NCBI GenBank assembly: GCA_964396385.1
Contig: CAYNFH010000031.1
Span: 1-39,918, forward strand
Length of the DNA: 39,918 bases
DNA from: CAYNFH01 sp964396385
GTDB lineage: Bacteria; Armatimonadota; Chthonomonadetes; Chthonomonadales; CAJBBX01
Direction: 5' to 3'
In this document: positions 24,060 to 32,142 of the stretch, in pieces
Numbering within the stretch: position 1 is the stretch's first letter
Layout of the letters: every line of letters starts with the position of its first letter
Program-made: the position numbers and the translations under genes
Notes under the pieces: generated by a model
The model's database searches: none
Told to the model about the DNA's origin: nothing
Seen by the model: the letters and a program-made list of their open reading frames with translations, nothing else

Positions 24060-24868
24060 TTTGCCGGGCGGACGAGCGAGGCAACGAAGAGGGCGATGCT
24101 CGCCATGACGATTGTGGGACCGGACGCGGTGTTGAGCGCGTACGAGCCAAGGAGACCCAACAGCGCCGCGACCTCTCCGAATATCGCCGCCAGGAAGAAC
24201 ATCTGCCGGATGGACCGGCTCACATTGCGGGCCGCCGCCGCCGGGATGATGAGCAGCGCCGTCACCAGGATGATTCCGACGATCTTGATGCTCACCGCGA
24301 CGGTGATGGCCAGGAGCACCATGAGGGTGTACTCCATGGCCGCCACCGGCACGCCCTGAACCGCTGCCAGATCCCGATTGAGCGCCACCTGGAGCAGCGG
24401 GCGGCGGGTGACCGTTACTGCCGCGCCAACACCAGCCAGCAGCAGCGTGGTCGCCAGCAGGTCCCCCCAGCCGATGGTGAGGATGTCCCCAAACAGGTAG
24501 GCGAACAGGTCCGTCCGGTACCCCTGGAGCAGCCCGATGAGGAGGATGCCCAGCGCCGCCGAACCGGAGAAGAAGACGCCGATTATCGTGTCTGACGGGA
24601 TCCGCGAGCGCGACTGGAGGTAACCCATCCCCAGCGCGATGAGGACGGCGAAGGCTACCGCCGAGAGGGAGGGCTCCACGCCCAGCATGAGTCCCAGCGC
24701 GATTCCCGTGAAGGCCGAGTGTGCGATGGCGTCCCCAAAGAACGCCATCCGGCGTATGACCACGAACACGCCCAGGAGCGGGCAGAGCAGCCCCATGAGG
24801 AGGCCTGCCGCCAGCGCCCGCTGCATGAAGGGATACTCAAGTCCCATGGCCGGCGTCGTGGTGCTCAT
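24056..24868 (-). CDS. Metal ABC transporter permease, ZnuB/MntB (ABC-3) family
   Basis: A 270-residue inner-membrane permease with about eight helices (ALAAGLLMGLLCPLLGVFVV, SIKIVGIILVTALLIIPAAA). The motif GDAIAHSAFTGIALG and the late PAAAARNVSRS stretch are typical of the ABC-3 family that imports Zn, Mn or Fe. The metal cannot be decided from sequence. It overlaps the end of the ATPase gene by 32 bases, so the two are co-translated. No metal-binding lipoprotein is encoded beside them; it must lie elsewhere. Confidence 0.9.
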   Translation of the reverse strand: MSTTTPAMGLEYPFMQRALAAGLLMGLLCPLLGVFVVIRRMAFFGDAIAHSAFTGIALGLMLGVEPSLSAVAFAVLIALGMGYLQSRSRIPSDTIIGVFFSGSAALGILLIGLLQGYRTDLFAYLFGDILTIGWGDLLATTLLLAGVGAAVTVTRRPLLQVALNRDLAAVQGVPVAAMEYTLMVLLAITVAVSIKIVGIILVTALLIIPAAAARNVSRSIRQMFFLAAIFGEVAALLGLLGSYALNTASGPTIVMASIALFVASLVRPAN

Positions 24869-25571
24869 ACACTGCAGTGGCGTGGCCGTACAGGGACTCC
24901 AGCATCTCGTCGTTGAGGATTTCGCCAGGGGGGCCCTGGCACATCATGCGGCGGTTGATGCAGAGCACGCGAGACGCGTACCGGTAGACCACCGAGAAAT
25001 CGTGGGAGACCATCAGGACTGTCATGCCCCGCTCCGCGCGCAGGTGCTCCACCACATCATAAAACAGCCGCTCTCCCTCCCGGTCGATGCCGGTGGCAGG
25101 CTCATCCAAGAAAAGAACCGCGGGATCGCGCAGCAGGTTCATGGCGATCAGCACCCGCTGGAGCTCGCCACCCGAGAGACGGCCCACCTGCCGCTCCAGC
25201 AGGTGAGCAGCATCCACCTCGGCCAGCACCTGCCTGACGCGGTCCGGACTGAAATAACGGCGCGGTGTGTTGATACCCAGCAGCTCCATTACGGTTACGG
25301 GAATAGCTCGGTCCAGCTCCATTCGCTGTGGCACGTAGCCCAGCCGGTCGCGCTCCGGTCCCAATGTTCGGAGCGGCTTGCCGAACAGTCGGATGGCGCC
25401 GGCACGGATCGGGATAAGGCCGAGTATAGCCTTGAGGAGAGTGGTCTTGCCCGCGCCGTTGGGGCCGATGAGCGCAACCATCTCTCCGGAAGCGACCTCA
25501 AGCGTAATCCCATCCAGGAGGACGGCATCGCCCAGCACGACCTTCAGGTTGTCTACCTCTACGACCGGCAT
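24837..25571 (-). CDS. Metal ABC transporter ATPase, ZnuC/MntA type
   Basis: A 244-residue ATP-binding subunit: Walker A GPNGAGKTT, Q-loop YVPQRM, signature LSGGELQRV, Walker B AVLFLDEP, H-loop VSHD. It energises the permease encoded downstream. I chose the ATG at 25571 (MPVVEVDNLKV) because family members start just before the first strand; an upstream in-frame ATG at 25610 would add 13 residues translated from repeat sequence. The C-terminal tail is rich in His (YEHHDAGHG), which may bind metal, as seen in some ZnuC proteins (inference). Confidence 0.92.
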   Translation of the reverse strand: MPVVEVDNLKVVLGDAVLLDGITLEVASGEMVALIGPNGAGKTTLLKAILGLIPIRAGAIRLFGKPLRTLGPERDRLGYVPQRMELDRAIPVTVMELLGINTPRRYFSPDRVRQVLAEVDAAHLLERQVGRLSGGELQRVLIAMNLLRDPAVLFLDEPATGIDREGERLFYDVVEHLRAERGMTVLMVSHDFSVVYRYASRVLCINRRMMCQGPPGEILNDEMLESLYGHATAVYEHHDAGHGT

Positions 25572-25585
25572 AGATGACTGTGGGA

Positions 25586-25672
25586 GGTAAGTGGGTAAAT
25601 GAGTAAACATGTAAACAGGTGTACGCCGGGAGCCGGAAAGTACACCAGTTTACCCCTTTGCCTATTTACGCA
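25586..25672. repeat. Degenerate octamer tract (GTAAACAT) with an inverted counterpart
   Basis: GGTAAGTGGGTAAATGAG and TAAACATGTAAACAG lie on the left, and CCAGTTTACCCC and CTATTTACGC on the right, in opposite orientation. The tract fills the interval between the divergent ABC ATPase and membrane-protein genes, so promoters for both must be embedded in it. Confidence 0.6.
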
Positions 25673-25692
25673 AGGTTCTAGGAAACCGGCGC

Positions 25693-27228
25693 GTGGCCGG
25701 TGAACACCCCGTTATGAGCGTGATACCACAAGATGCCAGGGAGCGCACTTTGACCGTGCTTCGTACGCTCGGTGAGGGCGTGGCCCGCCGGCCCGGGCTG
25801 GTGATCCTGGCGGGGGCGTTTCTGAGCCTCTGGATGGCGCTTGCTAACACGGCTGGATCGGTGGGGGCAAGCCCGGCATTCGCCCGCGGCGAGCTCTACC
25901 TCAAGAAGGAGGACATCTACTACCTCTACAATGCCGCGTCCCACGCAGGATGGCGGGACGTGCTGCGATGGTGGACCGGCCCGTGGCTGTGGCCCGGCGT
26001 GGACTACTACCGGCCCGTGACCAGCATGCTCTACCTGGCGGAGTACCGGCTTTTCCACTCCAACTTTACCTACTGGAACGCGGTGAGCTGGGTCCTGCAC
26101 GGGATCAACGCCGTCCTCCTGTACCTGTTTGCCGGCTCGCTGTTCCGCCGCCATGGGCGCGCGGCCCCGCTCCTGGGGCTGGTTGCCGTCCGCTACTTCG
26201 CCACCGACCATGCGTCGCTCTCGTTTGCCTTCTGCAAGGTCATCTCATGGTGGCCGGCCCAGAACGACGACCTCAGCCTCACCTTCGGCCTCCTCTCCCT
26301 GCTCCTTCTGGATCTGTATCTCTGTAAGACCACGGACCTCAGACCACAGACCACGCCCGTTGCAGGCGGGGCCGATTCCGATCCTGAACACCTGGACGCC
26401 CGAACATCTGAATACCTTCCGGGATCCGGCACGCCTCATCCGGAGTCACCCCTTCACCCCCTCACCCCTTCACCCCCTCGCCCTCCCCGCTGGCTCATCG
26501 TCGCTTCTATCCTATCCATGGCGCTCTCCATCTGCAGCAAAGAGATGGGCTTCATCGTGATGCCCATTGCCCTGGCCCTGGTGCTGCACCGAAAGCGCCG
26601 GCTCACCGTCACCATGGTACCCATTACTGCCGTGGCCCTGGGGCTGTGGTACTACCGGAAGGCCGTGCTGCCGCACCCCTGGGCGCCGGTCTTCTTTCGC
26701 AGGGTGATCCTTAACAAGTTGATCTCCGCCTGGGGGGGGCCTGTCGCCTTCCTCATGCAGTCCAGCGTCTGGTGGGCGCCGCTCAGCGCCATCGCGGTCC
26801 TCCTGGTGGGGCTGCTTGGGATCCGGCTTCGCTGGCGCGCTCTCTGGATAGGCATCGCCTGTGTGGTCACCGCATGCCTGGCGTCCCAGCTAGTGTGGGA
26901 CGGCCAGAGCTGGATCCTCTGGTTCATAGACGATGCGCCGCACGACGCACTCCTCTATCTGATGGGCGCAGCGCTGTTCTGGACGTACCGGCGGCAGGAG
27001 CCCGGCATTTTCGCGGCCGCGGCGCTGCTGCTCTGCTACGTGCCCATCCTCCAGTACGGCGGGCATCACTACTTTTACTGGCCCGGCGCCTTCCTGGGCC
27101 TGGCGGACGCGGTGTTCTGCGCCTGCCTCTGGCGATGGGCGGTGGACCTGCGCCGGGTGCTGGACTGGAGCTTGCCCCCGGCACTTGCGGCGCGGTTCCG
27201 AACGAGCCCGGACGGGACGGCGTCCTGA
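25693..27228 (+). CDS. Polytopic membrane protein, copy 1 (glycosyltransferase-like)
   Basis: A 511-residue protein with about ten hydrophobic segments. The start (KKEDIYYLYNAASHAGWRDV) and YYRPVTSMLYLAEYRLF, AVSWVLHGINAVLLYLF resemble the luminal loop and helices of PMT/ArnT-like (GT-C) glycosyltransferases and related TPR membrane proteins, but I do not see an intact catalytic motif, so function is open. The loop at residues about 213-266 is encoded by repeat DNA (26331-26489) and stays in frame. The GTG at 25693 has AGGAAA upstream; an ATG at 25714 is the alternative. The TGA overlaps the ATG of the next gene (TGATG), so the two are translationally coupled. The paralog downstream shares most helices. 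Confidence 0.82.
   Translation: MAGEHPVMSVIPQDARERTLTVLRTLGEGVARRPGLVILAGAFLSLWMALANTAGSVGASPAFARGELYLKKEDIYYLYNAASHAGWRDVLRWWTGPWLWPGVDYYRPVTSMLYLAEYRLFHSNFTYWNAVSWVLHGINAVLLYLFAGSLFRRHGRAAPLLGLVAVRYFATDHASLSFAFCKVISWWPAQNDDLSLTFGLLSLLLLDLYLCKTTDLRPQTTPVAGGADSDPEHLDARTSEYLPGSGTPHPESPLHPLTPSPPRPPRWLIVASILSMALSICSKEMGFIVMPIALALVLHRKRRLTVTMVPITAVALGLWYYRKAVLPHPWAPVFFRRVILNKLISAWGGPVAFLMQSSVWWAPLSAIAVLLVGLLGIRLRWRALWIGIACVVTACLASQLVWDGQSWILWFIDDAPHDALLYLMGAALFWTYRRQEPGIFAAAALLLCYVPILQYGGHHYFYWPGAFLGLADAVFCACLWRWAVDLRRVLDWSLPPALAARFRTSPDGTAS
26331..26489. repeat. Heptamer/octamer insertion in the loop of membrane protein 1
   Basis: Consists of CAGACCA units, then CCTGAACACCTGGACGC-type units, then TCACCCCT/TCACCCCC octamers (26445-26484). 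It is 159 bases long, a multiple of 3, and encodes a Pro-rich hydrophilic loop. It lies at the same protein position as the tract in the paralog at 27838-27970. Confidence 0.85.
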
Positions 27229-27837
27229 TGCAAGCCGCCGTTCACGAGTACGCTGTCGTCCGAATGCGGACTCCAGCGGTTCGAGACAGTCTCGGCCGTC
27301 TAACCGGAACCCGCGCGGCCTTGATGGTTGGACTCGTCGCGGCCGTATGGCTGGCGCTTTGGCAGGCGGCACCTGCCGTCACCCTGAGCCCGACAGATCT
27401 GGACCAGCAGCTTAACCGGCCGGGTGATACCCGTAGCCTCTATCTCGCCGCCTCGCGGGCAACCTGGGAGGACGTCCCGCATTGGCTGACTGGGTCCTGG
27501 ATATATGCCGGCGTCCAGTACTACCGACCGCTCACCAGCATACTGTTTCTGGCGGAGAACCGCGCCTTTGGGCGAGACTTCACGGCATACAACCGCGTGT
27601 CCTGGCTGCTTCATGGGCTCAACGCCGCGCTGCTCTATCTCCTTGCCGTGGGACTGCTGGGCCACCGGCGGAGGCTGCGCGGGCCCCTTGCATTTATGGC
27701 GGTCTACTACTTCGCCTCGGAATCGGCCAGTCTGTGGTCAAGCGTCAGCCATTCCGTCTACTGGTATCCTGCCCAGAACGACCTTCTGAGCCTCACCTTC
27801 GGACTCGCTTTCCTCTTGCTGCTGGACGCGTACTTGC

Positions 27838-27970
27838 GGAGGGGAAGAGGTGGAGAGGGGGAGAGGGGACACCAGGAGGCAGTCGGCAGTCGGCAGTCGG
27901 CAGGAATCCGGTCTCACGACTCACGACTCACGACTCCGGCGTCTCCCCTTCTCCCCTTCTCCCCTTCTCG
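27838..27970. repeat. Composite heptamer/octamer tract causing a frameshift
   Basis: Outer G-rich units (GGGGAGAGG) at the left and CTCCCCTT octamers at the right are complementary. Between them lie GCAGTCG heptamers and ACGACTC heptamers. The whole tract is in the coding region of membrane protein copy 2, and the reading frame changes within it. Confidence 0.88.
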
Positions 27971-28647
27971 CTGATTGCCCTCGCCTGCTCTATCGGGGCG
28001 AAGGAGATGGGCTTCGCCGCCGTGCCCATGGGCGTGATGCTGGCCCTGTACCGGCGGCGGAAGCTGGACCGAACCGCGGTCCTGGTGGCGTGTACCGGCG
28101 CGGCGCTGTGGTTGTACCGGCGAGCGGTGGTGCCGGGAGCGTGGGAGCAGTCGGTCTCGCGTAAGCGCGTACTGGACCACCTGGTCTTCCGGTGTGCGGA
28201 GCCTATCGCCGAGCCGACTATGGCAGGACTGTACTGGGTGGTGATCGCGGCTTGCGCGGCGCTAGCAGTAGTGACGCTCGGCTCGCGCCTGCGGTGGCGC
28301 ATCGAAGTCCGGCTGGGGCTGGCCGCCTTGACGCCACTGATCTGCGTCCAGCTCTTTGTGCCCGACGGCACCTGGTTGCTGCTCCTGATGCCCGGTCCGT
28401 GGTTTCTGGTAACCGGCGCGCTTATCTTTCTCCTGGGAGCCGGACTGTTTGTGCGGTATCGCCGCACGGAGCCCGGGCTGGTGGCGGGGCTGTCGCTGAT
28501 CTGCGCCTTCCTGCCGACGCTCCAGTATGTGGGCTACCACTACCTCTACTGGCCCGGCGCGTTCCTCGGCCTAGCGGACGCCTGTTTCGCGTCCTGCTTC
28601 CTCCGCTGGGCCGAAGCCTTGCGAACGGTGACCGTTCATCAAAACAA

Positions 28648-28679
28648 GAGCCCCCACGTCGAGACGGACGCAGGGGCTC
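28648..28679 (-). terminator. Intrinsic terminator of the RND operon
   Basis: Stem GAGCCCC / GGGGCTC (28648-28654 and 28673-28679) with an inner GTC/GAC pairing. On the minus strand TTGTTTTG follows. It sits within the 3' coding end of the convergent membrane protein, 23 bases after the RND stop. Confidence 0.7.
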
Positions 28680-28701
28680 CGGAGCTACCCATCATGCGGA
28701 G

Positions 28702-31700
28702 CTAGTCCACCGGAACGCGCTCGGGGACGACGGCCATCGGCTCCGGCTCCAGGCGGCGGCGGAAGATGCGCCGGCTGATGAAGCGGCTGAAGTCATCGAA
28801 GTAGGTGTAGACGCACGGGATGACCAGCAGTGTCAGCATCGTTGACAGGATGAGCCCGCCCACGATGGCGGTGGCCACCGGCGCGCGGAATTCTCCGCCC
28901 CGCCCCAGCGAGAGCGCCACCGGCAGCATCCCGAACACCATGGCCACCGTGGTCATGAGGATGGGCCGCAGCCGCGTGGGACCGGCCTCCAGGATCGCCT
29001 CCGTGCGGGAGTAGCCGCGGCCGCGCAGCGTGTTGGTGTAGTCCACCAGCAGGATGGCGTTCTTGGTCACCAGCCCCACCAGCATAATGATCCCGATCAT
29101 TGCGATAATGCTGAACGCCTGGCCCGCGACCATCAGGCCGATGAGCGCCCCGATCATGGCCTGCGGCAGCGAGAGCATGATCACAAGCGGATAGAGCAGG
29201 TTGTCGAATAGCGCGGCCATCAACATGTAGACCAGAATGATGGCCAGGCCGAGCGCGGCGAACATATAGCCGCCCTCCTCCGCCTGCGTCTTGTTCTCCC
29301 CGCCCCACGCGTAGGTGCTGTGGCCCCAGTTGATTCCCTTCAGCTTCTTGTCGATGTTGAGCTGCATGTTGCCCGGCGCGTAGCCCGGCGCTACGTTGGA
29401 GGTGACGGAGACCAGCTTCTGCCGGTCCATGCGGTCGATCTTAGTCGGCCCTTCCGACGGCTTGTAGTCTGCCACGTCGCTCAGGTGGACGGGCTGGGAG
29501 GTCCCGCCCGGGCCGCTTACGGAGCCTACTACGATGTCCGGCACCTGGTTGACGTCGTGCCGCTCCACGTCCGCGAAGTGGACGTTCACCGGGTACTCGT
29601 TGCCGTTCTCGCGGTAGAGGATGCTGGTGTTATCGCCCTCCAGCGAGACGCGCAACGCGTTGGCGATCTGGGAGATAGTGAGACCGTAGGACGCGGCTTT
29701 GTCCCGGTCGATGGTGATTTTCTGCTCCGGCTTGCCGATTCGACTGCTGACATCGGCATTGAGGATGCCGGGCTCCTCCTTAAAAACCTTCAGCACCTTC
29801 TGGGCAAGCGCCGTCTGCTCGCTGATATCCTGCCCCTTGATATCCACCTCCATGGCCGCGCCACCGCCGAAGCCGCTGACGGAGGCAATCTTGAGGTTGA
29901 CGTCCGGAATCTGGCCCACTGCGGCCCGGATCTGGTCGGCCACCACAGTGTCCGGGACCTTGCGCAGGTTGCGCTTATCTACCAGCGGGTTGATGGAGTC
30001 CAGCAGGCTCATCTTGTCCCGGAGCGCGAGGCTCATGGTGAAGTACTGCGTACCCACGCTGGCGAGTCCGCGGGAGCCGGAGGTGGTGGCGCCGATCTCC
30101 GTGAAGATGCCCTTCACGTCCGGATTCTGGGCGATCACGTTCTCGATGTTCTTGGTCACCTGGGTCGTCTTGTCGATGGCCGTTCCCGCCGGCAGCTCCC
30201 CGATGACAGAGACCTGGCCCTGGTCCTGGTCCGGCGCAAACCGGAAGAGCAGGAGAGGCTTGCCCGCGCCCAGGCCTATGCCGAATGCCACGAACACGGC
30301 CGCCACGCCCACCGCCACGGCGACGAGCCCCACCAGCTTGTACCGCCAGTTGAGCAGCAGGCCGAAGACCAGGAAGATGACCGCCAGCGGCATGAGCGCG
30401 GGGGCCATCGCCTGCTTCATCACGGAGCCGATGATGGCCACGAACACCAGCACCAGCATTCCGGAGCCGATGTAGACCACCGTGCCGCGATACTTTAGCG
30501 CCGTGGCCAGCACGTGCCGGTAAAAGCGGTCGAGCATGCTATAGAATCGGTCGAACAGCGCGAAGATGCCCCGGCTGGCCTCCACGTGCTCACCCGTCTT
30601 GTACCAGCGGGAGGCCAGCATCGGCGTGAGCGTGAAGGACATGAAAAGCGAGAAGAGCGTGGCGCAGGCCACCGTGATGCCGTAGGACTTGAAAAACTGT
30701 CCCACGATGCCGCCCATGAACGCGATGGGGACGAAGACCACCACGTCCACCAGGGTGATGGTGATGGCCGCCAGCCCGATTTCGCCGCGGCCGTTGATTG
30801 CCGCCTCTATCGGCTCCTCACCTTTGGTGAGGTGACGGTAAATGTTCTCCAGCACCACGATGGAGTCGTCCACCAGGATGCCCACGGAGAGGGAGAGGGC
30901 CAGCAGCGTCATCCCGTTCAGCGTAAACCCGAAGGCGTACATGGGGATGAAGGTGGCAATCACCGAGGTGGGGATAGCAATGGCGCAAATGAACGTGCCC
31001 CGGATGTTGTGCAGGAACAGGTAGACCACCATGACGGCGAGGAAGGCGCCCAGGAAGAGGCTGGCCTTCACGTCGTCCACGGAGTTTTCCACGTTCTGCG
31101 AGAGGTCGTGGTTCACCACGAACTGGATGTCGGAGGGCAGCTCCTTCTGCAGCTTGGCTACCTCTTTCCGCACCCCCCTGGCCACGTCCACCGTGTTGCC
31201 CTCGGAAGTCTTCTGGATGACGATGGCGATGGAGTCCTTGCGGTCGATCCTGCTGATGTCCCGGCGCTCCTGGATAGTGTCCTGCACGCTCGCGATGTCG
31301 CCAAGCCGTACCGTCTGCCCGTTCGGCATGTGCAGCCGGGTGTCGGCGATGGTCGACACGTTGGGGAACTCACCCACCACGCGGATGGAGTACTCGCGGT
31401 TGCCCTCGATGACGTGGCCCACCGGGAAGTTGAGGTTATTGGCCTTGAGCAGCGCGACGAGCTGATCGATGCCGATGTTGTAGGCCTCCAACTTGTCCTT
31501 GAAGACCCCCACGCTGATCTCGCGGATGTCGCCGCCGGTGATGGAGACGGCCGCCACGTCCGGCACCTGGCTCAAGCGAGGCTGAATGACATTGTCAGCC
31601 AGGTCACGGATGTCCCGGCTGGGCCGCTTGCCGACGAGGCCGTAGTAGAGAATCGGCTGCGAGTTGACGTCGAACTTCTGGACCACCGGGTCCTTCACGT

Positions 31701-32064
31701 CGATGGGCAGCGCGCCCCGGATGGCGCTCACCTTCTCCCGCACGTCGGAAGCGGCCACGTCGGAGGAAACCCCGAGGTTGAACTCAATGCTGACCGCCGA
31801 GATACCTTCCTGGGAGCTGGACGTGATGGTCTTGACGCCGTTCACGCTGGCGACGGCGTCCTCTACCTTCTTGGTGATCTGCGTCTCGATTTCGGAGGGT
31901 CCTGCGCCCGGATAGGTGGTGACTACCGAGACGAAGGGGAAGTCCACCTTGGGATTCAGGTCCAGCCGCATCTTGGACATGGAGTTGAGCCCCAGCACGA
32001 TGAAGGCTGAGACCACCATGAGGATGAACACCGGCCGGCGGATGGAGATGCTGGTTAGCCACAT
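28702..32064 (-). CDS. RND efflux pump inner-membrane subunit, HAE1 family, with extra membrane segments
   Basis: A 1120-residue proton-driven transporter that expels drugs or other amphiphiles through a tripartite complex. It begins MWLTSISIRRPVFILMVVSA; porter domains, the proton-relay motif GILVDDSIVVLENI, and a second repeat ending KNAILLVDYTNT are all present. Between the seventh helix (VVYIGSGMLVLVFVAIIG) and DQDQGQVSVIGELP, where the family has a short link, about 60 hydrophobic residues are inserted (MPLAVIFLVFGLLLNWRYKL, VGLVAVAVGVAAVFVAFGIG), so there are probably two more helices (14 in all). It is the last gene of the tetR-tolC-MFP-RND cluster; a terminator follows. Confidence 0.93.
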   Translation of the reverse strand: MWLTSISIRRPVFILMVVSAFIVLGLNSMSKMRLDLNPKVDFPFVSVVTTYPGAGPSEIETQITKKVEDAVASVNGVKTITSSSQEGISAVSIEFNLGVSSDVAASDVREKVSAIRGALPIDVKDPVVQKFDVNSQPILYYGLVGKRPSRDIRDLADNVIQPRLSQVPDVAAVSITGGDIREISVGVFKDKLEAYNIGIDQLVALLKANNLNFPVGHVIEGNREYSIRVVGEFPNVSTIADTRLHMPNGQTVRLGDIASVQDTIQERRDISRIDRKDSIAIVIQKTSEGNTVDVARGVRKEVAKLQKELPSDIQFVVNHDLSQNVENSVDDVKASLFLGAFLAVMVVYLFLHNIRGTFICAIAIPTSVIATFIPMYAFGFTLNGMTLLALSLSVGILVDDSIVVLENIYRHLTKGEEPIEAAINGRGEIGLAAITITLVDVVVFVPIAFMGGIVGQFFKSYGITVACATLFSLFMSFTLTPMLASRWYKTGEHVEASRGIFALFDRFYSMLDRFYRHVLATALKYRGTVVYIGSGMLVLVFVAIIGSVMKQAMAPALMPLAVIFLVFGLLLNWRYKLVGLVAVAVGVAAVFVAFGIGLGAGKPLLLFRFAPDQDQGQVSVIGELPAGTAIDKTTQVTKNIENVIAQNPDVKGIFTEIGATTSGSRGLASVGTQYFTMSLALRDKMSLLDSINPLVDKRNLRKVPDTVVADQIRAAVGQIPDVNLKIASVSGFGGGAAMEVDIKGQDISEQTALAQKVLKVFKEEPGILNADVSSRIGKPEQKITIDRDKAASYGLTISQIANALRVSLEGDNTSILYRENGNEYPVNVHFADVERHDVNQVPDIVVGSVSGPGGTSQPVHLSDVADYKPSEGPTKIDRMDRQKLVSVTSNVAPGYAPGNMQLNIDKKLKGINWGHSTYAWGGENKTQAEEGGYMFAALGLAIILVYMLMAALFDNLLYPLVIMLSLPQAMIGALIGLMVAGQAFSIIAMIGIIMLVGLVTKNAILLVDYTNTLRGRGYSRTEAILEAGPTRLRPILMTTVAMVFGMLPVALSLGRGGEFRAPVATAIVGGLILSTMLTLLVIPCVYTYFDDFSRFISRRIFRRRLEPEPMAVVPERVPVD

Positions 32065-32085
32065 AGAAAGGCTCCTCTGGAGCGG

Positions 32086-32136
32086 TATTCAGGATCCGGG
32101 GTCCGAAACACCTGAAGACCTGAACACCTGAACACC
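32086..32136. repeat. Octamer tract ACACCTGA with inverted TTCAGG
   Basis: ACACCTGA, AGACCTGA, ACACCTGA, ACACC, preceded by TTCAGGATCC in opposite orientation. It fills the 78-base gap between the adaptor and RND genes. The same octamer recurs at 23970 and 26395. Confidence 0.8.
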
Positions 32137-32142
32137 GGCGTG

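Larger units (their letters stand above)
27228..28705 (+). pseudogene. Polytopic membrane protein, copy 2, frameshifted inside a repeat tract
   Basis: A paralog of the preceding protein. The N-terminal half reads from ATG 27228 (MQAAVHEYAVVRM; YYRPLTSILFLAENRAF, RVSWLLHGLNAALLYLL, SVYWYPAQNDLLSLTF) and ends at TGA 27972-27974. The C-terminal half continues in another frame from LIALACSIGAKEMGF (27971) to TAG 28703-28705. The frame change is inside the tract at 27838-27970. Loss of one octamer or gain of one heptamer would restore a single frame of about 490 residues. It may be phase-variable, a pseudogene, or a sequencing error. The stop overlaps the convergent RND stop in CTAG (28702-28705). 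Confidence 0.8.

Noticed and set aside
27838..27974. Programmed ribosomal frameshift in membrane protein copy 2
   Set aside because: No slippery heptanucleotide of the X-XXY-YYZ type with a downstream pseudoknot is evident. Repeat-length change explains the shift better.
30514..32010. Long plus-strand open frame antisense to the RND gene, and a similar one antisense to tolC (33434-35275)
   Set aside because: Both have the skewed His/Asp/Arg or Arg/Leu composition of antisense reads, and the minus-strand genes are clear family members.
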